A stretch of DNA of 24,090 bases from Maritimibacter sp. (GCA_020441225.1 JAGRMP010000125.1:6919-31008); one strand, 5' to 3'; shown: positions 1 to 8,925, counted from the stretch's first letter. Numbers and translations are program-made. Notes: generated by a model not told the origin, from the sequence alone.

Positions 1-22
1 TCGAATCCTCTCACTCCGACCA
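1..22 (+). tRNA. 3' end of tRNA-Pro(CGG), partial; attL
   Basis: The 22 bases match tRNA positions 55-76: rest of the T-loop (TCGAAT), 3' side of the T-stem, 3' acceptor strand CACTCCG, discriminator A and encoded CCA. The identity is inferred from the longer copy at 17101-17149, which shows the anticodon loop TTCGGGA (anticodon CGG). The gene is intact only if its 5' part lies just left of the window. As usual for tRNA-targeting integrases, the insertion keeps the tRNA 3' end. Confidence 0.85.
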
Positions 23-29
23 ATAAAAC

Positions 30-57
30 AAGGGCCCTCAGGGGCCCTTTCGTTTTT
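30..57 (+). terminator. Element-supplied terminator for the tRNA-Pro gene
   Basis: An AGGGCCC / GGGCCCT hairpin with a TCAG loop is followed by TTTCGTTTTTT. It lies 8 bases after the tRNA CCA, inside the element. The chromosome's original tRNA terminator, with a similar GGGCCC stem, is now beyond attR at 17166-17187. The element therefore carries a functional replacement. Confidence 0.75.
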
Positions 58-63
58 TCCGGG

Positions 64-96
64 GGTCGGGTTTCTGGGGACCGTCCCAGATATTCT
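64..96. repeat. Left copy of 33-base element-end repeat
   Basis: This 33-base stretch matches 16995-17027 in direct orientation with 4 mismatches by eye. It contains an interrupted inverted repeat, TCTGGG / CCCAGA with a 6-base centre. A CTGTC/GACAG inverted repeat (106-119) follows and shares the GTCCCA core. The position just inside each end suggests integrase or excisionase arm-binding sites, which is an inference. Confidence 0.6.
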
Positions 97-139
97 CGGA
101 TCGGACTGTCCCAAGACAGGGAATTTCCTCAGCAGAGAC

Positions 140-173
140 AAAAAAGACCCGCGCGACCGGAGTCGCGCGGGTC
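140..173 (-). terminator. Rho-independent terminator of the integrase gene
   Basis: A perfect 12-base-pair hairpin has arms 146-157 (GACCCGCGCGAC) and 162-173 with loop CGGA. A run of six A at 140-145 reads as a T-tract on the minus strand. It lies 23 bases past the integrase stop codon. Confidence 0.85.
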
Positions 174-196
174 AGTGAGGCTGCTCGATATTTGCC

Positions 197-1288
197 TCAG
201 GATGGATGCTTGCCCATGCGGTTCGCGGCTTCCACGGCGGTGTGCATGTGTGCCGGGTGGTGATGGGCGTAGGTCTTTTCGAGCGTGTCGAGCGACACGC
301 CGAAGTAGCCGGAGATATGCCACACGCTGGCGCCGGCCTGCATCGCCCAGGTGATGGCCGTGTGGCGCAGCGTGTGCGGCGTCACATCCGGAAGCCCGGC
401 CCGTTCGCGGATGGCCTCCCAGTCGTTCTTGATGTCCACGACCCCGCTCCCTTCGATCTCGACAAGCCAGCGCGCACCGTTGCCGTGCCAGCGTTCCAGG
501 TGCCGGCGAAGACGCGAGGGAAGGGTAACGGTGGGCGCCAATTTCTTGGTCTGCTTCTGGGCCCCGGCCTTCCTGTGGAACAACCCACGCGCAAGGTCGA
601 CGTATCCGCCCAGAGTGTGCGCCGAAAACCGGGACCGCAGGACCACCGTCTTCCTGGACCCGGTGTAGAGCGCCACCAGGATGAACTTCGCGAGGTAGCG
701 GGTGCGCGCATCGGCGCGCGCGGCACGGATCAGCGCGGCGACCTCGTCGCGGGTCAGCCACCTGTCCTTGGGCGGCGGTGCGTCCGGCAACGTGACGGCG
801 GGCACGGACGACAGCAGGCCACGCTTGTTGCAGAAGATCAGGGCCGAGCGGAGGCAGCCGAGCTCGCGCCGGATCGTTCCGTTTTGCACAGGCCTGGTTG
901 CCTTTTCTTGGCCTGCCGGCAGGTATCCGGTGCGCCGGGCTTCCGCATATGCCTCGCAGGAATCGGGCGAGACTTCCGAAGTTTCCCGCCCGGTCCACCA
1001 GGCCGCCAGGGCGTCGATCGCGTATCCGATCCGCTCGGGGTTCGCTGTCGTGACCCCATGCTTCTCTCCGTAGTAGCTGAGGGCATCCGTGACGAGCAGC
1101 CCGCCGTCCTTCGAAGCGACGGGTGTATCCTTGTCGTTCAGGTATCGCCGGAGTTCCCTTTCAGCCTGTCCGCGGTCCGTTGTGCCCGTTGACAGCTCTC
1201 TTTGACCATCGCGGATGACGTAGACGGCCCCCCTGTCTTTCTTGGCTTTGCGGAAATACAGGCGGGGGCCTTTGGCGCGACGCGGCAT
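197..1288 (-). CDS. int: Tyrosine recombinase/phage-type integrase
   Basis: This 363 aa site-specific tyrosine recombinase would integrate and excise the element at tRNA-Pro. The N-terminus, rich in basic residues, looks like the arm-binding part; the central SAM-like region is about residues 65-170; the catalytic domain fills the rest. Visible catalytic marks are an Arg in LYTGSRKTVVLRSRF, the HTLRHT box (H-x-x-R) and a C-terminal Tyr in LDTLEKTYAHHHP. The ATG at 1288 has AAGGAG about 11 bases upstream, within the overlapping upstream gene. The gene is adjacent to the tRNA 3' end and ends at a strong terminator, the standard layout for tRNA-targeting islands. Length is normal and no frameshift is seen. 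Confidence 0.93.
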   Translation of the reverse strand: MPRRAKGPRLYFRKAKKDRGAVYVIRDGQRELSTGTTDRGQAERELRRYLNDKDTPVASKDGGLLVTDALSYYGEKHGVTTANPERIGYAIDALAAWWTGRETSEVSPDSCEAYAEARRTGYLPAGQEKATRPVQNGTIRRELGCLRSALIFCNKRGLLSSVPAVTLPDAPPPKDRWLTRDEVAALIRAARADARTRYLAKFILVALYTGSRKTVVLRSRFSAHTLGGYVDLARGLFHRKAGAQKQTKKLAPTVTLPSRLRRHLERWHGNGARWLVEIEGSGVVDIKNDWEAIRERAGLPDVTPHTLRHTAITWAMQAGASVWHISGYFGVSLDTLEKTYAHHHPAHMHTAVEAANRMGKHPS

Positions 1289-1500
1289 AGCTGGATCAAC
1301 TCCTTCAGTGAGTCCGCCTCGAGGCGAACGGTCTTCCTCATTCGGACCGTAAAGCCGTGCTCGTCGGCCACCGCGAGGAGGTCGGTGCTGGGGACGCCGA
1401 GCATCTTCGCGGCGTCGGGAATTTTGAGCAATCGTTCCATCTCGGTCTCGGTCGGTTTCGGTTCGTTTTGGCGCCGTCGGGCGCCGCTCGCGGTGGACAT
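1138..1500 (-). CDS. AlpA/excisionase-like helix-turn-helix protein overlapping int
   Basis: This roughly 120 aa protein has an AlpA/MerR-like winged-helix segment, LLKIPDAAKMLGVPSTDLLA, followed by an RLEADSLKELIQLCR helix. The tail is basic and Ser/Thr-rich and ends CQRAQRTADRLKGNSGDT. Small proteins of this build commonly precede integrases in alphaproteobacterial islands and are thought to act as excisionase or regulator (family knowledge from memory). Its last 151 bases overlap the integrase start in another frame. The start is uncertain: ATG at 1500 or 1440, neither with a clear ribosome-binding site. The ORF is open further upstream to 1638, but that stretch is low-GC and unlike protein. 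Confidence 0.72.
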   Translation of the reverse strand: MSTASGARRRQNEPKPTETEMERLLKIPDAAKMLGVPSTDLLAVADEHGFTVRMRKTVRLEADSLKELIQLCRVAPKAPACISAKPRKTGGPSTSSAMVKESCQRAQRTADRLKGNSGDT

Positions 1501-1680
1501 GCTGTGAACGTTTTCAAGACTGAAACGGATCTGAGCATTTTTTCGCGAGATACCACGCAATGCACTGTTTTTAATGGAAAGAAAGTTTGAGATTCGGGTG
1601 ACGCCCTGGCGGATAGGCCAGCAGAAAGGACGAGCCACCGGGGCGCCGCACGAGACCCTTTCGGGCCATTGTCTCGTCGA
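1501..1680. promoter_or_regulatory. Promoter-bearing spacer upstream of the xis-int pair
   Basis: This is an AT-richer spacer between two minus-strand genes, with the lowest GC at about 1500-1590. An imperfect inverted repeat CGTTTTCA / TGAAACG at about 1508-1526 sits just before the putative xis start and could be an operator. A promoter for xis-int is expected here, but I cannot assign -35/-10 boxes with confidence. Confidence 0.35.
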
Positions 1681-2052
1681 TCAGATGACCTGAGCGAGAC
1701 GCGTGGTAACGTCCGCGATCCTGGCCCCGTGATACCGGATGGCCGCGTCGAGATTGTCGATGACGGTGCCCGCCATTTCGCGCTGAGCGATGGCCTCGAA
1801 CGTCACCGCATCGAGACGGTCGGCGAGGGCCCTGGCGCTCTCAAACATGCGGCGCGCGTTCGGGAACATCGAGCTTGCCGCTTCGCTGAGATGGCAGATG
1901 ATGTCCGCCATTTCATCGTCGTCCAGGTCCTCGGCGAGAGACAACAGGGACATGAATTCCCGGTTGACGATTTCGGCGACCGCGTAGGACACCGGATTGT
2001 AGAGTTCGAACGCGGTCTTCGTGGTGGAGATGGGCGGGTGCGCGTTGCTCAT
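1681..2052 (-). CDS. Small acidic helical protein, unknown function
   Basis: The product is 123 aa. I do not recognise a family. The sequence is acidic and predicted mostly helical (FELYNPVSYAVAEIV, then a DLDDDEMADIICHL segment), with no signal peptide, membrane segment or Cys/His cluster. The ATG at 2052 is chosen because GAGGAGG lies 8 bases upstream; an in-frame extension to 2118 has no such site. It lies downstream of another minus-strand gene (2159-2539), separated by a strong hairpin. Position between int/xis and mob suggests an element-maintenance or accessory role, which is only inference. Confidence 0.7.
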   Translation of the reverse strand: MSNAHPPISTTKTAFELYNPVSYAVAEIVNREFMSLLSLAEDLDDDEMADIICHLSEAASSMFPNARRMFESARALADRLDAVTFEAIAQREMAGTVIDNLDAAIRYHGARIADVTTRLAQVI

Positions 2053-2114
2053 GTTGAGCCTCCTCGGACGCACAGTGCATCGCGGTTGCGATGTCTCGTG
2101 AACTGACGTCAAGC

Positions 2115-2149
2115 GCACTGCCGGGGGCCCTCAATCCCCCGAGCAGTGC
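2115..2149 (-). terminator. Strong intergenic hairpin between two small genes
   Basis: The left arm GCACTGCCGGGGG (2115-2127) pairs with 2136-2149 around an 8-base loop, with one bulged A (2142): 13 base pairs. It starts 10 bases past the stop of the 2159-2539 gene. There is no T-tract on either strand, so it may be a 3' stabilising or attenuating hairpin instead of an intrinsic terminator. Confidence 0.5.
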
Positions 2150-2158
2150 GGCGGCGCA

Positions 2159-2539
2159 CTATGCTGCCGCCTTCCCCTCATGCCCGCCCTCATCGGGCAC
2201 GGAGAGGGCATACGCGTTCTGCAATTCGCCGGTGAGGACGCAGATGTCTTCGATCACCGGGTCGGTCACGTCGATGGCGGCGAACCGGGCCGCTTCCTCG
2301 CTCCCGTCCTCGTGGACATGCTCGAGCGTGAGGATGTCGAGCAGGGCGCGAAGCCGAGTGTCGGTCGACCGGGACACCGACGGCGATCCCGCCAGGTCGT
2401 CGAAGATGTTATCAACCAGGGCGCCGCCACGGGGGCCCGCGAGCAGGATCGCCGCGCCGCGGAGCGCGTCTGCCCGTTCGTCGAACAACTGGTGAAGCGG
2501 CAGGCGCCCGTCGGCTATCGTGTATCCTGTGTGGAACAT
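2159..2539 (-). CDS. Small protein of unknown function
   Basis: The product is 126 aa and acidic in its C-terminal half, with no family recognised. It begins MFHTGYTIADGRLPLHQLFD and contains the acidic segment IDVTDPVIEDICVLTGELQ. No transmembrane segments or metal-binding motifs are seen. The start at 2539 is well supported by GGAGGAAAC ending right at the ATG. It is the first gene of a minus-strand pair with 1681-2052 and faces away from the relaxase gene across a 530-base GC-rich spacer. A role in transfer control would fit the location but cannot be shown. Confidence 0.7.
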   Translation of the reverse strand: MFHTGYTIADGRLPLHQLFDERADALRGAAILLAGPRGGALVDNIFDDLAGSPSVSRSTDTRLRALLDILTLEHVHEDGSEEAARFAAIDVTDPVIEDICVLTGELQNAYALSVPDEGGHEGKAAA

Positions 2540-3073
2540 GTTTCCTCCGTTCCCGGGTTTTCCAGCCTATGTCTGGGTCAAGTTCGCCGCCTACCGGTCG
2601 GGGTCGACTGTCGGATCGCACAACCAGGATCCGACAGGGGGCCCCGGCCCCTGCGGCAATTCGGGGAGAGGTCGAGGAGAGGGCGTCCCTCTCATCGCCG
2701 CGAGGATCGCGAGCAGGTGGGGGCGCCCATCGGCGGGGAGGAGTGCGGAACGACCTCCCCGGGAGATGCCAGGGGGAGTGCAGAGGGGGAGCGGCGAGCG
2801 ATGACCCTTTGCGCCGGGGAGGTGCAGGAGGGGTGGCAGCGCCCTTCCTGCCCGGAGGGGTCCAGGGGAGGCGGAGCGCTTCCTTGGTGGGGTCCCGGGG
2901 TGAAACCCCGGGCGAACGAAGAGCTGCCCGCAAGGAGCCGACAGGTGGTGCGGGGAGCTGCATAGTGAGTGAAGAGCCCCCCGCATTGAAGAATTCGGGG
3001 GTCCCGGAGGCCCTGACCGACGGTTTCGCGCATGCGTTTTCGGGGTTCGTCCGCCGGGGACTACGTCCCCGGT
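2540..3073. other. GC-rich, hairpin-dense leader of mob; candidate oriT
   Basis: This stretch of more than 500 bases has no convincing gene; the open frames across it on both strands are Gly/Pro/Arg-rich and lack ribosome sites. It holds a perfect 8-bp hairpin CCCGGGGT/ACCCCGGG at 2894-2912 and a 6-bp CCCCCG/CGGGGG pair at 2978-2983 / 2996-3001 with a 12-base loop. Another 8-bp hairpin abuts the mob start. The oriT of MobV relaxases usually lies just upstream of mob and includes an inverted repeat next to the nick. TAGTGAGTGA at 2963-2972 is loosely like the pMV158 nick region (TAGTGTG/TTA), but that resemblance is weak. Confidence 0.4.
3054..3072 (+). promoter_or_regulatory. Hairpin directly before the relaxase start
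   Basis: Arms CCGGGGAC (3054-3061) and GTCCCCGG (3065-3072) pair perfectly around TAC, ending one base before the ATG at 3074. The only G-rich ribosome-site candidate lies in the left arm, so the fold would hide it. This could be a translational brake or a relaxase autoregulatory site. Confidence 0.45.
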
Positions 3074-4729
3074 ATGGCCGACACTCGCTATATCGTCCTG
3101 CGCTTCGAACGCGTCTCCGATTACGGAATCGGTGGCGTCGCTGCGCATGGGCGACGGGAGGGTGAGCTACCGCACGTCGACCATGAACGAACCAAGGACA
3201 ACCGGTTCCTGATCGGTCATGCCGACCTGAGGCAACTGTGCGACGAGCGCATCGTCGAGCTGCAACGCAAAACGGCGGAAAGCCGCATCGAGTCGTTTCG
3301 GCGGTCGCGACATACGGGTAGGAGGAAGGCCCTGGAGGACGCACTCGCGGAAGCGGGCGACGACAAGCACGCACTTGCAGAACTTGTCGGCTGGCCGTGG
3401 GATCCGAAGAACACGAAGCCTTGGACACAGGGCGTCCTCTCCGCATCCCGTGAATTCTTCCTCGACGAAAATGGTGCGATCGACCCGGCGAAGACCAAGG
3501 ACTTCCTGAACTTCGCCGAAGCCTATCTCCTCGCGGAGTTCGGGCGCGAAGTGATCTATGCCCGGTCGGACGGCGACGAAGAAACCCCTCACGTTCATTT
3601 TGTGGTCGCGCCGGAACATGAAGAGCGGCGCACCGGGAATCCGATGCTGAGTCACGCACAACATCGGCTGTTCGGGATGGTCGAAATCGTCGAGGACCAT
3701 GAAGGTGAGGACGACGAAAAACTGTGGGAGCGTAGAAGCTACGAGCTATTCCAAGATCGCGTCGCCCAGTTTGCCGAGGTCTACGACATCGACCTCGAGC
3801 GGGGCATCCGGCGCGCTGAGGATGAGCGCGAGAAGATCGCGCGTGGGGAGGAGGTCTGCAAGCGCAGAAACGTGCGCCCGTCGCGCGGCCGCAAGGTCGC
3901 GGCGATGCTGGCCGCAGAAGCGTCCGACGACAGGACCGAGAGCGCCGACCTTCTGGCCAGCGCGAAACAGCTCAAGTCGGACGCCGGGCGGAAGGACGAG
4001 GAGGCCGGGGCCGCGCTCGGAGCGGCGCGCCGAAAGGAACGGGAGGCGGAGGCTCTGATGGCCGGCATCAGTCGCGGCATGCAAGCTTTGGAGAACGACG
4101 AATTGGCCTACCGGCCCGCCACCGAGAAGAAGAAAGAGGGACTCAAATTCGGTCCGAACGCACCGGAGAAGGAGCCCGAAAGACGGAAGCTCCGCGAGGT
4201 GATACGCCCGGCCTACGAATGGCTCGTGGGGTTCGCGCGAAGTCTGTTCATGCGGGAGAACGCGGTCGCCAAGCGAGAGGCCGAGAACCGGCGTGCTGCA
4301 TCGGCACTCGCCGCCGAGGAGCGCCGGATCAGCGGACGCCATTCCGAAGTCCTCGGCGATATCTTGAATGGGCGTGGGCCGGAAAACTACGCCTCCCAGG
4401 ACTTTCCGGATGGCTTCCGGGTTCCACATGACATCGACGGCGAAGAGCTGAACCGCCTGCTTGCCGAGATGACAAACCGGGACCTCAGGGAAAAGCACGG
4501 TGCTTCAAGAGACGCGGCGATGTTGATCGAGGACGACCCCGCGCTCGCGCTTGAATTCCAGCGCGGCGCGGAGGCGATCGAGATCATTGCCAAGAAGCGC
4601 GGATACGATCTCGAGACAGGTCGGCATGACCCCAAGAAAGCGACCGATCCGGAACTCGCGCATCAGCATACTGACAGCGATCCCGAACCGATCAGGGTGG
4701 TCGTGAAGCAGAAGATCCTGTCCCGTTAA
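3074..4729 (+). CDS. mobV: MobV (Pre/Mob) family relaxase
   Basis: This is a 551 aa plasmid-type relaxase that should nick oriT and lead the DNA strand into a helper conjugation channel. The N-terminal 250 residues follow the MobM/Pre pattern. An RFERV...GGVAAH segment puts a His at about residue 25 (MobM uses His22 as nucleophile), and the metal triad box is DEETPHVHFVVAP. A FAEAYLLAEFG helix precedes that box and DIDLERG follows it, both matching MobM. The remaining 300 residues are charged and helical, with likely coiled coil at about 240-290 and 380-420. Start ATG 3074 is preferred over 3032 because the motif spacing then fits the family. It is convergent with the KfrA-like gene, 5 bases apart. 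Confidence 0.87.
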   Translation: MADTRYIVLRFERVSDYGIGGVAAHGRREGELPHVDHERTKDNRFLIGHADLRQLCDERIVELQRKTAESRIESFRRSRHTGRRKALEDALAEAGDDKHALAELVGWPWDPKNTKPWTQGVLSASREFFLDENGAIDPAKTKDFLNFAEAYLLAEFGREVIYARSDGDEETPHVHFVVAPEHEERRTGNPMLSHAQHRLFGMVEIVEDHEGEDDEKLWERRSYELFQDRVAQFAEVYDIDLERGIRRAEDEREKIARGEEVCKRRNVRPSRGRKVAAMLAAEASDDRTESADLLASAKQLKSDAGRKDEEAGAALGAARRKEREAEALMAGISRGMQALENDELAYRPATEKKKEGLKFGPNAPEKEPERRKLREVIRPAYEWLVGFARSLFMRENAVAKREAENRRAASALAAEERRISGRHSEVLGDILNGRGPENYASQDFPDGFRVPHDIDGEELNRLLAEMTNRDLREKHGASRDAAMLIEDDPALALEFQRGAEAIEIIAKKRGYDLETGRHDPKKATDPELAHQHTDSDPEPIRVVVKQKILSR

Positions 4730-4734
4730 CGCGG

Positions 4735-5385
4735 TTACTTCAGCGGCAGGTCGGGGGTCTCGTTGACCTTCGTGCGCGCAGCCGGGCGTTTCTTGTCGGC
4801 CGGTTCGCCGCCAACCGTATCCGAGGGCGCCACCGCACGCATGAGCTTCATCATCTCGTCGCGTTCGGCCAGACGCGCGTCGGCGTTGCTGAGGCCCGCC
4901 TTCGTCTCGGCGAGCTCCACTTGCAGCTCGGCGACCAGCTCCGCGGACTCCTCCGCCTGCTCCCGAGCCTCGTCGCGCTCGCTTTCGAGCCGGGCGATGA
5001 TGCCCTCGAGATCCTCGATCGACCGACGGTTCTCCTCATCACGTGCGCGCATGACGCGCTTGATATCGACGATCTCCTCGTTTTGGAGGTCACGGGTCTT
5101 GGCCCACATGGCCTTCAACGCTTCGTCGTTCGCGAGGCGCAACTCCTCCGGGATCTCGGGCATATGCGCAAGCTTCGTGTCGAGCGTCAGCAGGCGGTCG
5201 ACGATCTTCCGGCGCACCGGGCACAAGCGGCTCATCGAGGTCCTCACAAGCGTGTTCAGCTCCTCGTTGGTCGGCATCCTGCCGCCGTTCGAGTTTCGCA
5301 GCTTCAGCAGATCGCTCTCGACGCGGGCTTCGAATTCGGCCTCGGTTTCCCGGGCCAGGGTGATCTTGGTCTCGTGTTTCGACAT
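4735..5385 (-). CDS. KfrA-like DNA-binding coiled-coil protein
   Basis: This 216 aa protein has a predicted N-terminal helical DNA-binding region (about 15-85; GGRMPTNEELNTLVRTSMSR resembles the KfrA N-terminal domain) followed by a long coiled coil (about 95-175, rich in Glu/Arg/Ala heptads). The C-terminal tail is basic. KfrA proteins of plasmids bind their own promoter and help partition or stability. The ATG at 5385 has TAGGAGAA upstream. Just before it lies a nested inverted repeat with three copies of ATTACC (5408-5446), a likely autoregulatory operator shared with the divergent hsd operon. No replication initiator or ParA is seen in the element, so its partner is unknown. Confidence 0.72.
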   Translation of the reverse strand: MSKHETKITLARETEAEFEARVESDLLKLRNSNGGRMPTNEELNTLVRTSMSRLCPVRRKIVDRLLTLDTKLAHMPEIPEELRLANDEALKAMWAKTRDLQNEEIVDIKRVMRARDEENRRSIEDLEGIIARLESERDEAREQAEESAELVAELQVELAETKAGLSNADARLAERDEMMKLMRAVAPSDTVGGEPADKKRPAARTKVNETPDLPLK

Positions 5386-5407
5386 GTTTTTCTCCTATGT
5401 CGCTCGT

Positions 5408-5446
5408 GGTGGGCGGTAATGGTATTACCGGGTATTACCGACCCAC
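5408..5446. promoter_or_regulatory. Candidate KfrA-type operator between kfrA-like gene and hsdM
   Basis: CGGTAAT (5414-5420) is the inverted partner of ATTACCG (5424-5430), and a second direct ATTACCG follows at 5434-5440, 10 bases on (one helical turn). An outer GGTGGG / CCCACC pair brackets the group. The spacing suggests a cooperative repressor site. It lies 22 bases upstream of the kfrA-like start and in the promoter region of hsdM. Confidence 0.6.
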
Positions 5447-5615
5447 CGCGGGCCGGCAGGAAACACATGGTGCGATTTGCGGAGAGAAAAAAACGATCGC
5501 CGCAACCCTGGCCTGGCCGCCCGATTGAGCATTGAATCCACGGCGCTCTTCGGTCGATAGTCCGGACAATCATGACGAGTGCGGCTCGGCCTTCGAGCCC
5601 CCGGGAGGACGCGAC

Positions 5616-7135
5616 ATGTCGATCGAAACCACGCTCTTCGCCGCCGCCGACAAGATGCGTGGCTCGATGGACCCGGGCGAATACAAGCACGTGGCCCTGG
5701 GCCTGATCTTCCTGCGCTACATCTCGACCGCGTTTCAGCGAAAGCATGACGAGCTCATCGCCGAGTATGGCGAGGAGGCCGCGGAGGACCACGACGAATA
5801 CCTGGCCGAGGGCATCTTCTGGGTGCCGGACGTCGCCCGGTGGCGGCACCTGTCGGCCAACGCGAAGAACCCGAAGATCGGCGTCATGGTCGACGACGCG
5901 ATGCGCGCGATCGAGGCCGACAACGCCCAGCTCAAGGGCGCGCTGCCCAAGGTCTTCGGCCGCGCCGGGCTCGACCCGGCCGTCGTGACCGGCCTCATCG
6001 ACCTGTTCTCGAACATCGAGTTCGACGGCACGCCCAAGGACTTCGACCTCATCGGCCGGATCTACGAATACTTCATCTCCGAGTTCGCCTCAAACGAGGG
6101 CAAGCGGGGCGGCGACTTCCACACGCCGAAGCCGGTGGTCGAGCTGATCGTCGACATGATCGAGCCGGTGAAGGGGCGGCTCTACGAGCCCTGCCACGGC
6201 TCCGGCTCGTTCATGGTGCACTCCGAGAAGTTCCTCGAAGCGCACAAGTATCGCCGCGAAGATCTTGCCATTTACGGCCAGGAGCGCAACCACACGACCT
6301 ACGGCCTCGCGCGGATGAACCTCGCCATCCGTGGCATCGTCGCGCGGCTTGAGTGGAACCCGGAAGGCACGCTCCTGCGCGACGCCTTCCCGGACGAGAA
6401 GTTCGACTTTGTCATGGCCAATCCGCCGTTCAACGTCTCCGACTGGTCGGGCGACATCCTGGCCGAGGACCGGCGCTGGAAGTTCGGCGCGCCGCCGGTC
6501 GGCAACGCCAACTTCGCCTGGATGCAGCACATCTACGACAAGCTGAGCGCGACCGGGATCGCCGGCGTGGTCATGGCCAACGGCTCGATGTCGTCGATGT
6601 CGGGCGGCGAGGGCGACATCCGCCGTGCCATGGTCGAGGCAGGCGCAGTGGACGCGATGATCGCCCTGCCAGGGCAGCTGTTCTACGGCACCCAGATCCC
6701 GGCCTGTGTCTGGATCCTTGCGCGTGACAAGTCGAACGGCGTTGCCAAGAACTCGAAGCTGCGCGACCGGCGCGGCGAGGTGCTGTTCATCGACGCCCGC
6801 AGGATGGGAGCGCTGGTGCCAGGGAGCCGCAAGCAGAAGGAGCTGTCGCGCGAGGAGATCGCGAAGATCGCCAGCGCCTACCACGCCTGGCGGGGCGAGC
6901 CGGACGCGGGCGGCTACGAGGACGAGCCGGGCTTCTGCAAGGCGGCCTCGCTGGAAGATATCGCGAAGCACAACCACGTGCTCACCCCGGGGCGCTACGT
7001 CGGCGCCGGGGCGGTGGAAGACGACGGCGAGCCCTTCGAGGAGAAGTTCGAGCGGCTGACAGCGGAGCTGCGGGCACAGTTTGCCGAGGGACGGCGGCTG
7101 GAGGCGGAGATCGAGGCGCGGTTGGAGGGGCTCGC

Positions 7136-7139
<4 letters not shown>
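5616..7139 (+). CDS. hsdM: Type I restriction-modification methyltransferase subunit HsdM
   Basis: This 507 aa protein is an N6-adenine DNA methyltransferase, the M subunit of the type I complex. The N-terminal HsdM helical domain (about 5-145) contains FLRYISTAFQ. SAM-binding motif I reads EPCHGSGSFM at about 191-200, a variant of the usual DPxCGSGG. Catalytic motif IV is NPPF at about 269-272. HTPKPVVELIVDMI just before motif I is typical. ATG 5616 is chosen over 5532 because GGGAGGA lies 8 bases upstream and homologues begin near this point. It is first in the five-gene operon and its stop overlaps the hsdS GTG start by 4 bases (GTGA). Confidence 0.95.
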
Positions 7140-8487
<1,348 letters not shown>

Positions 8488-8488
<1 letters not shown>

Positions 8489-8925
8489 TGGTGCGCCCCT
8501 ACGAGGTCTCGGAACCGTTCCTGTTCGGCGACGTGGACTCGGACGTCCTGGCCTTCGCGCAGGAGAAGTTCGCGTCGCTCGCCAGGGGCGTGATCTCCCG
8601 CATGCAGCGGTGGGAAGCTTCGGGCATTTTCGAGGGCGAGGCCGAGGGGCTGCGTAGCCTTTGGGACGAATGGTGCTGGTATCAGGCGAACCACTCAAGC
8701 AACACACCGCTCCTATCATATGCGATAGACGATGCGCGGGATGGGGTGATCGCCGCCGTGGTGTCCGGGCTTACCTCGTCGGAGGCAGTGTTGCTCACCA
8801 AGGCTGCGGCCGCGGATGAGGCTGACGCCCAATGCGCCAATCCGGAGCTCCTGGGCCGCATTATCGCCGATATTGTCTCCGAAGCTGCCTCCCGCCGCGA
8901 CTTGTCCCGCTTCGAGGTATACTGA
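8488..8925 (+). CDS. Unknown 145 aa protein inside the hsd operon
   Basis: No family is recognised. The protein is acidic and helical, with Trp-rich central LRSLWDEWCWYQ, then DDARDGVIAAVVSGLTSSEAVLL, and no membrane segment or catalytic motif I can name. Its ATG shares one base with the hsdS stop (TGATG) and its TGA shares one base with the next start, so it is translationally coupled on both sides and is a true operon member. Possible roles are an adaptor or immunity-type partner of the adjacent DUF4268 protein, or a modulator of the restriction complex. Both are inference. Confidence 0.78.

Noticed and set aside
206..1192. A 328-codon plus-strand frame opposite the integrase.
   Set aside because: It is a shadow of the integrase, which has the catalytic residues.
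1501..1638. Upstream in-frame extension of the xis-like gene to 1638.
   Set aside because: The extension lies in AT-rich spacer, lacks a ribosome site and does not look like protein compared with the conserved domain after 1440.
2963..2972. TAGTGAGTGA as a definite MobV nick site.
   Set aside because: The likeness to the pMV158 nick is partial and no matching inverted repeat directly abuts it; kept only as a hint within the oriT candidate.
2412..3659. A 415-codon minus-strand frame spanning the mob leader and relaxase start.
   Set aside because: It is Arg/Pro/Ser-rich, has no ribosome site and overlaps two supported genes; typical GC-rich artefact.
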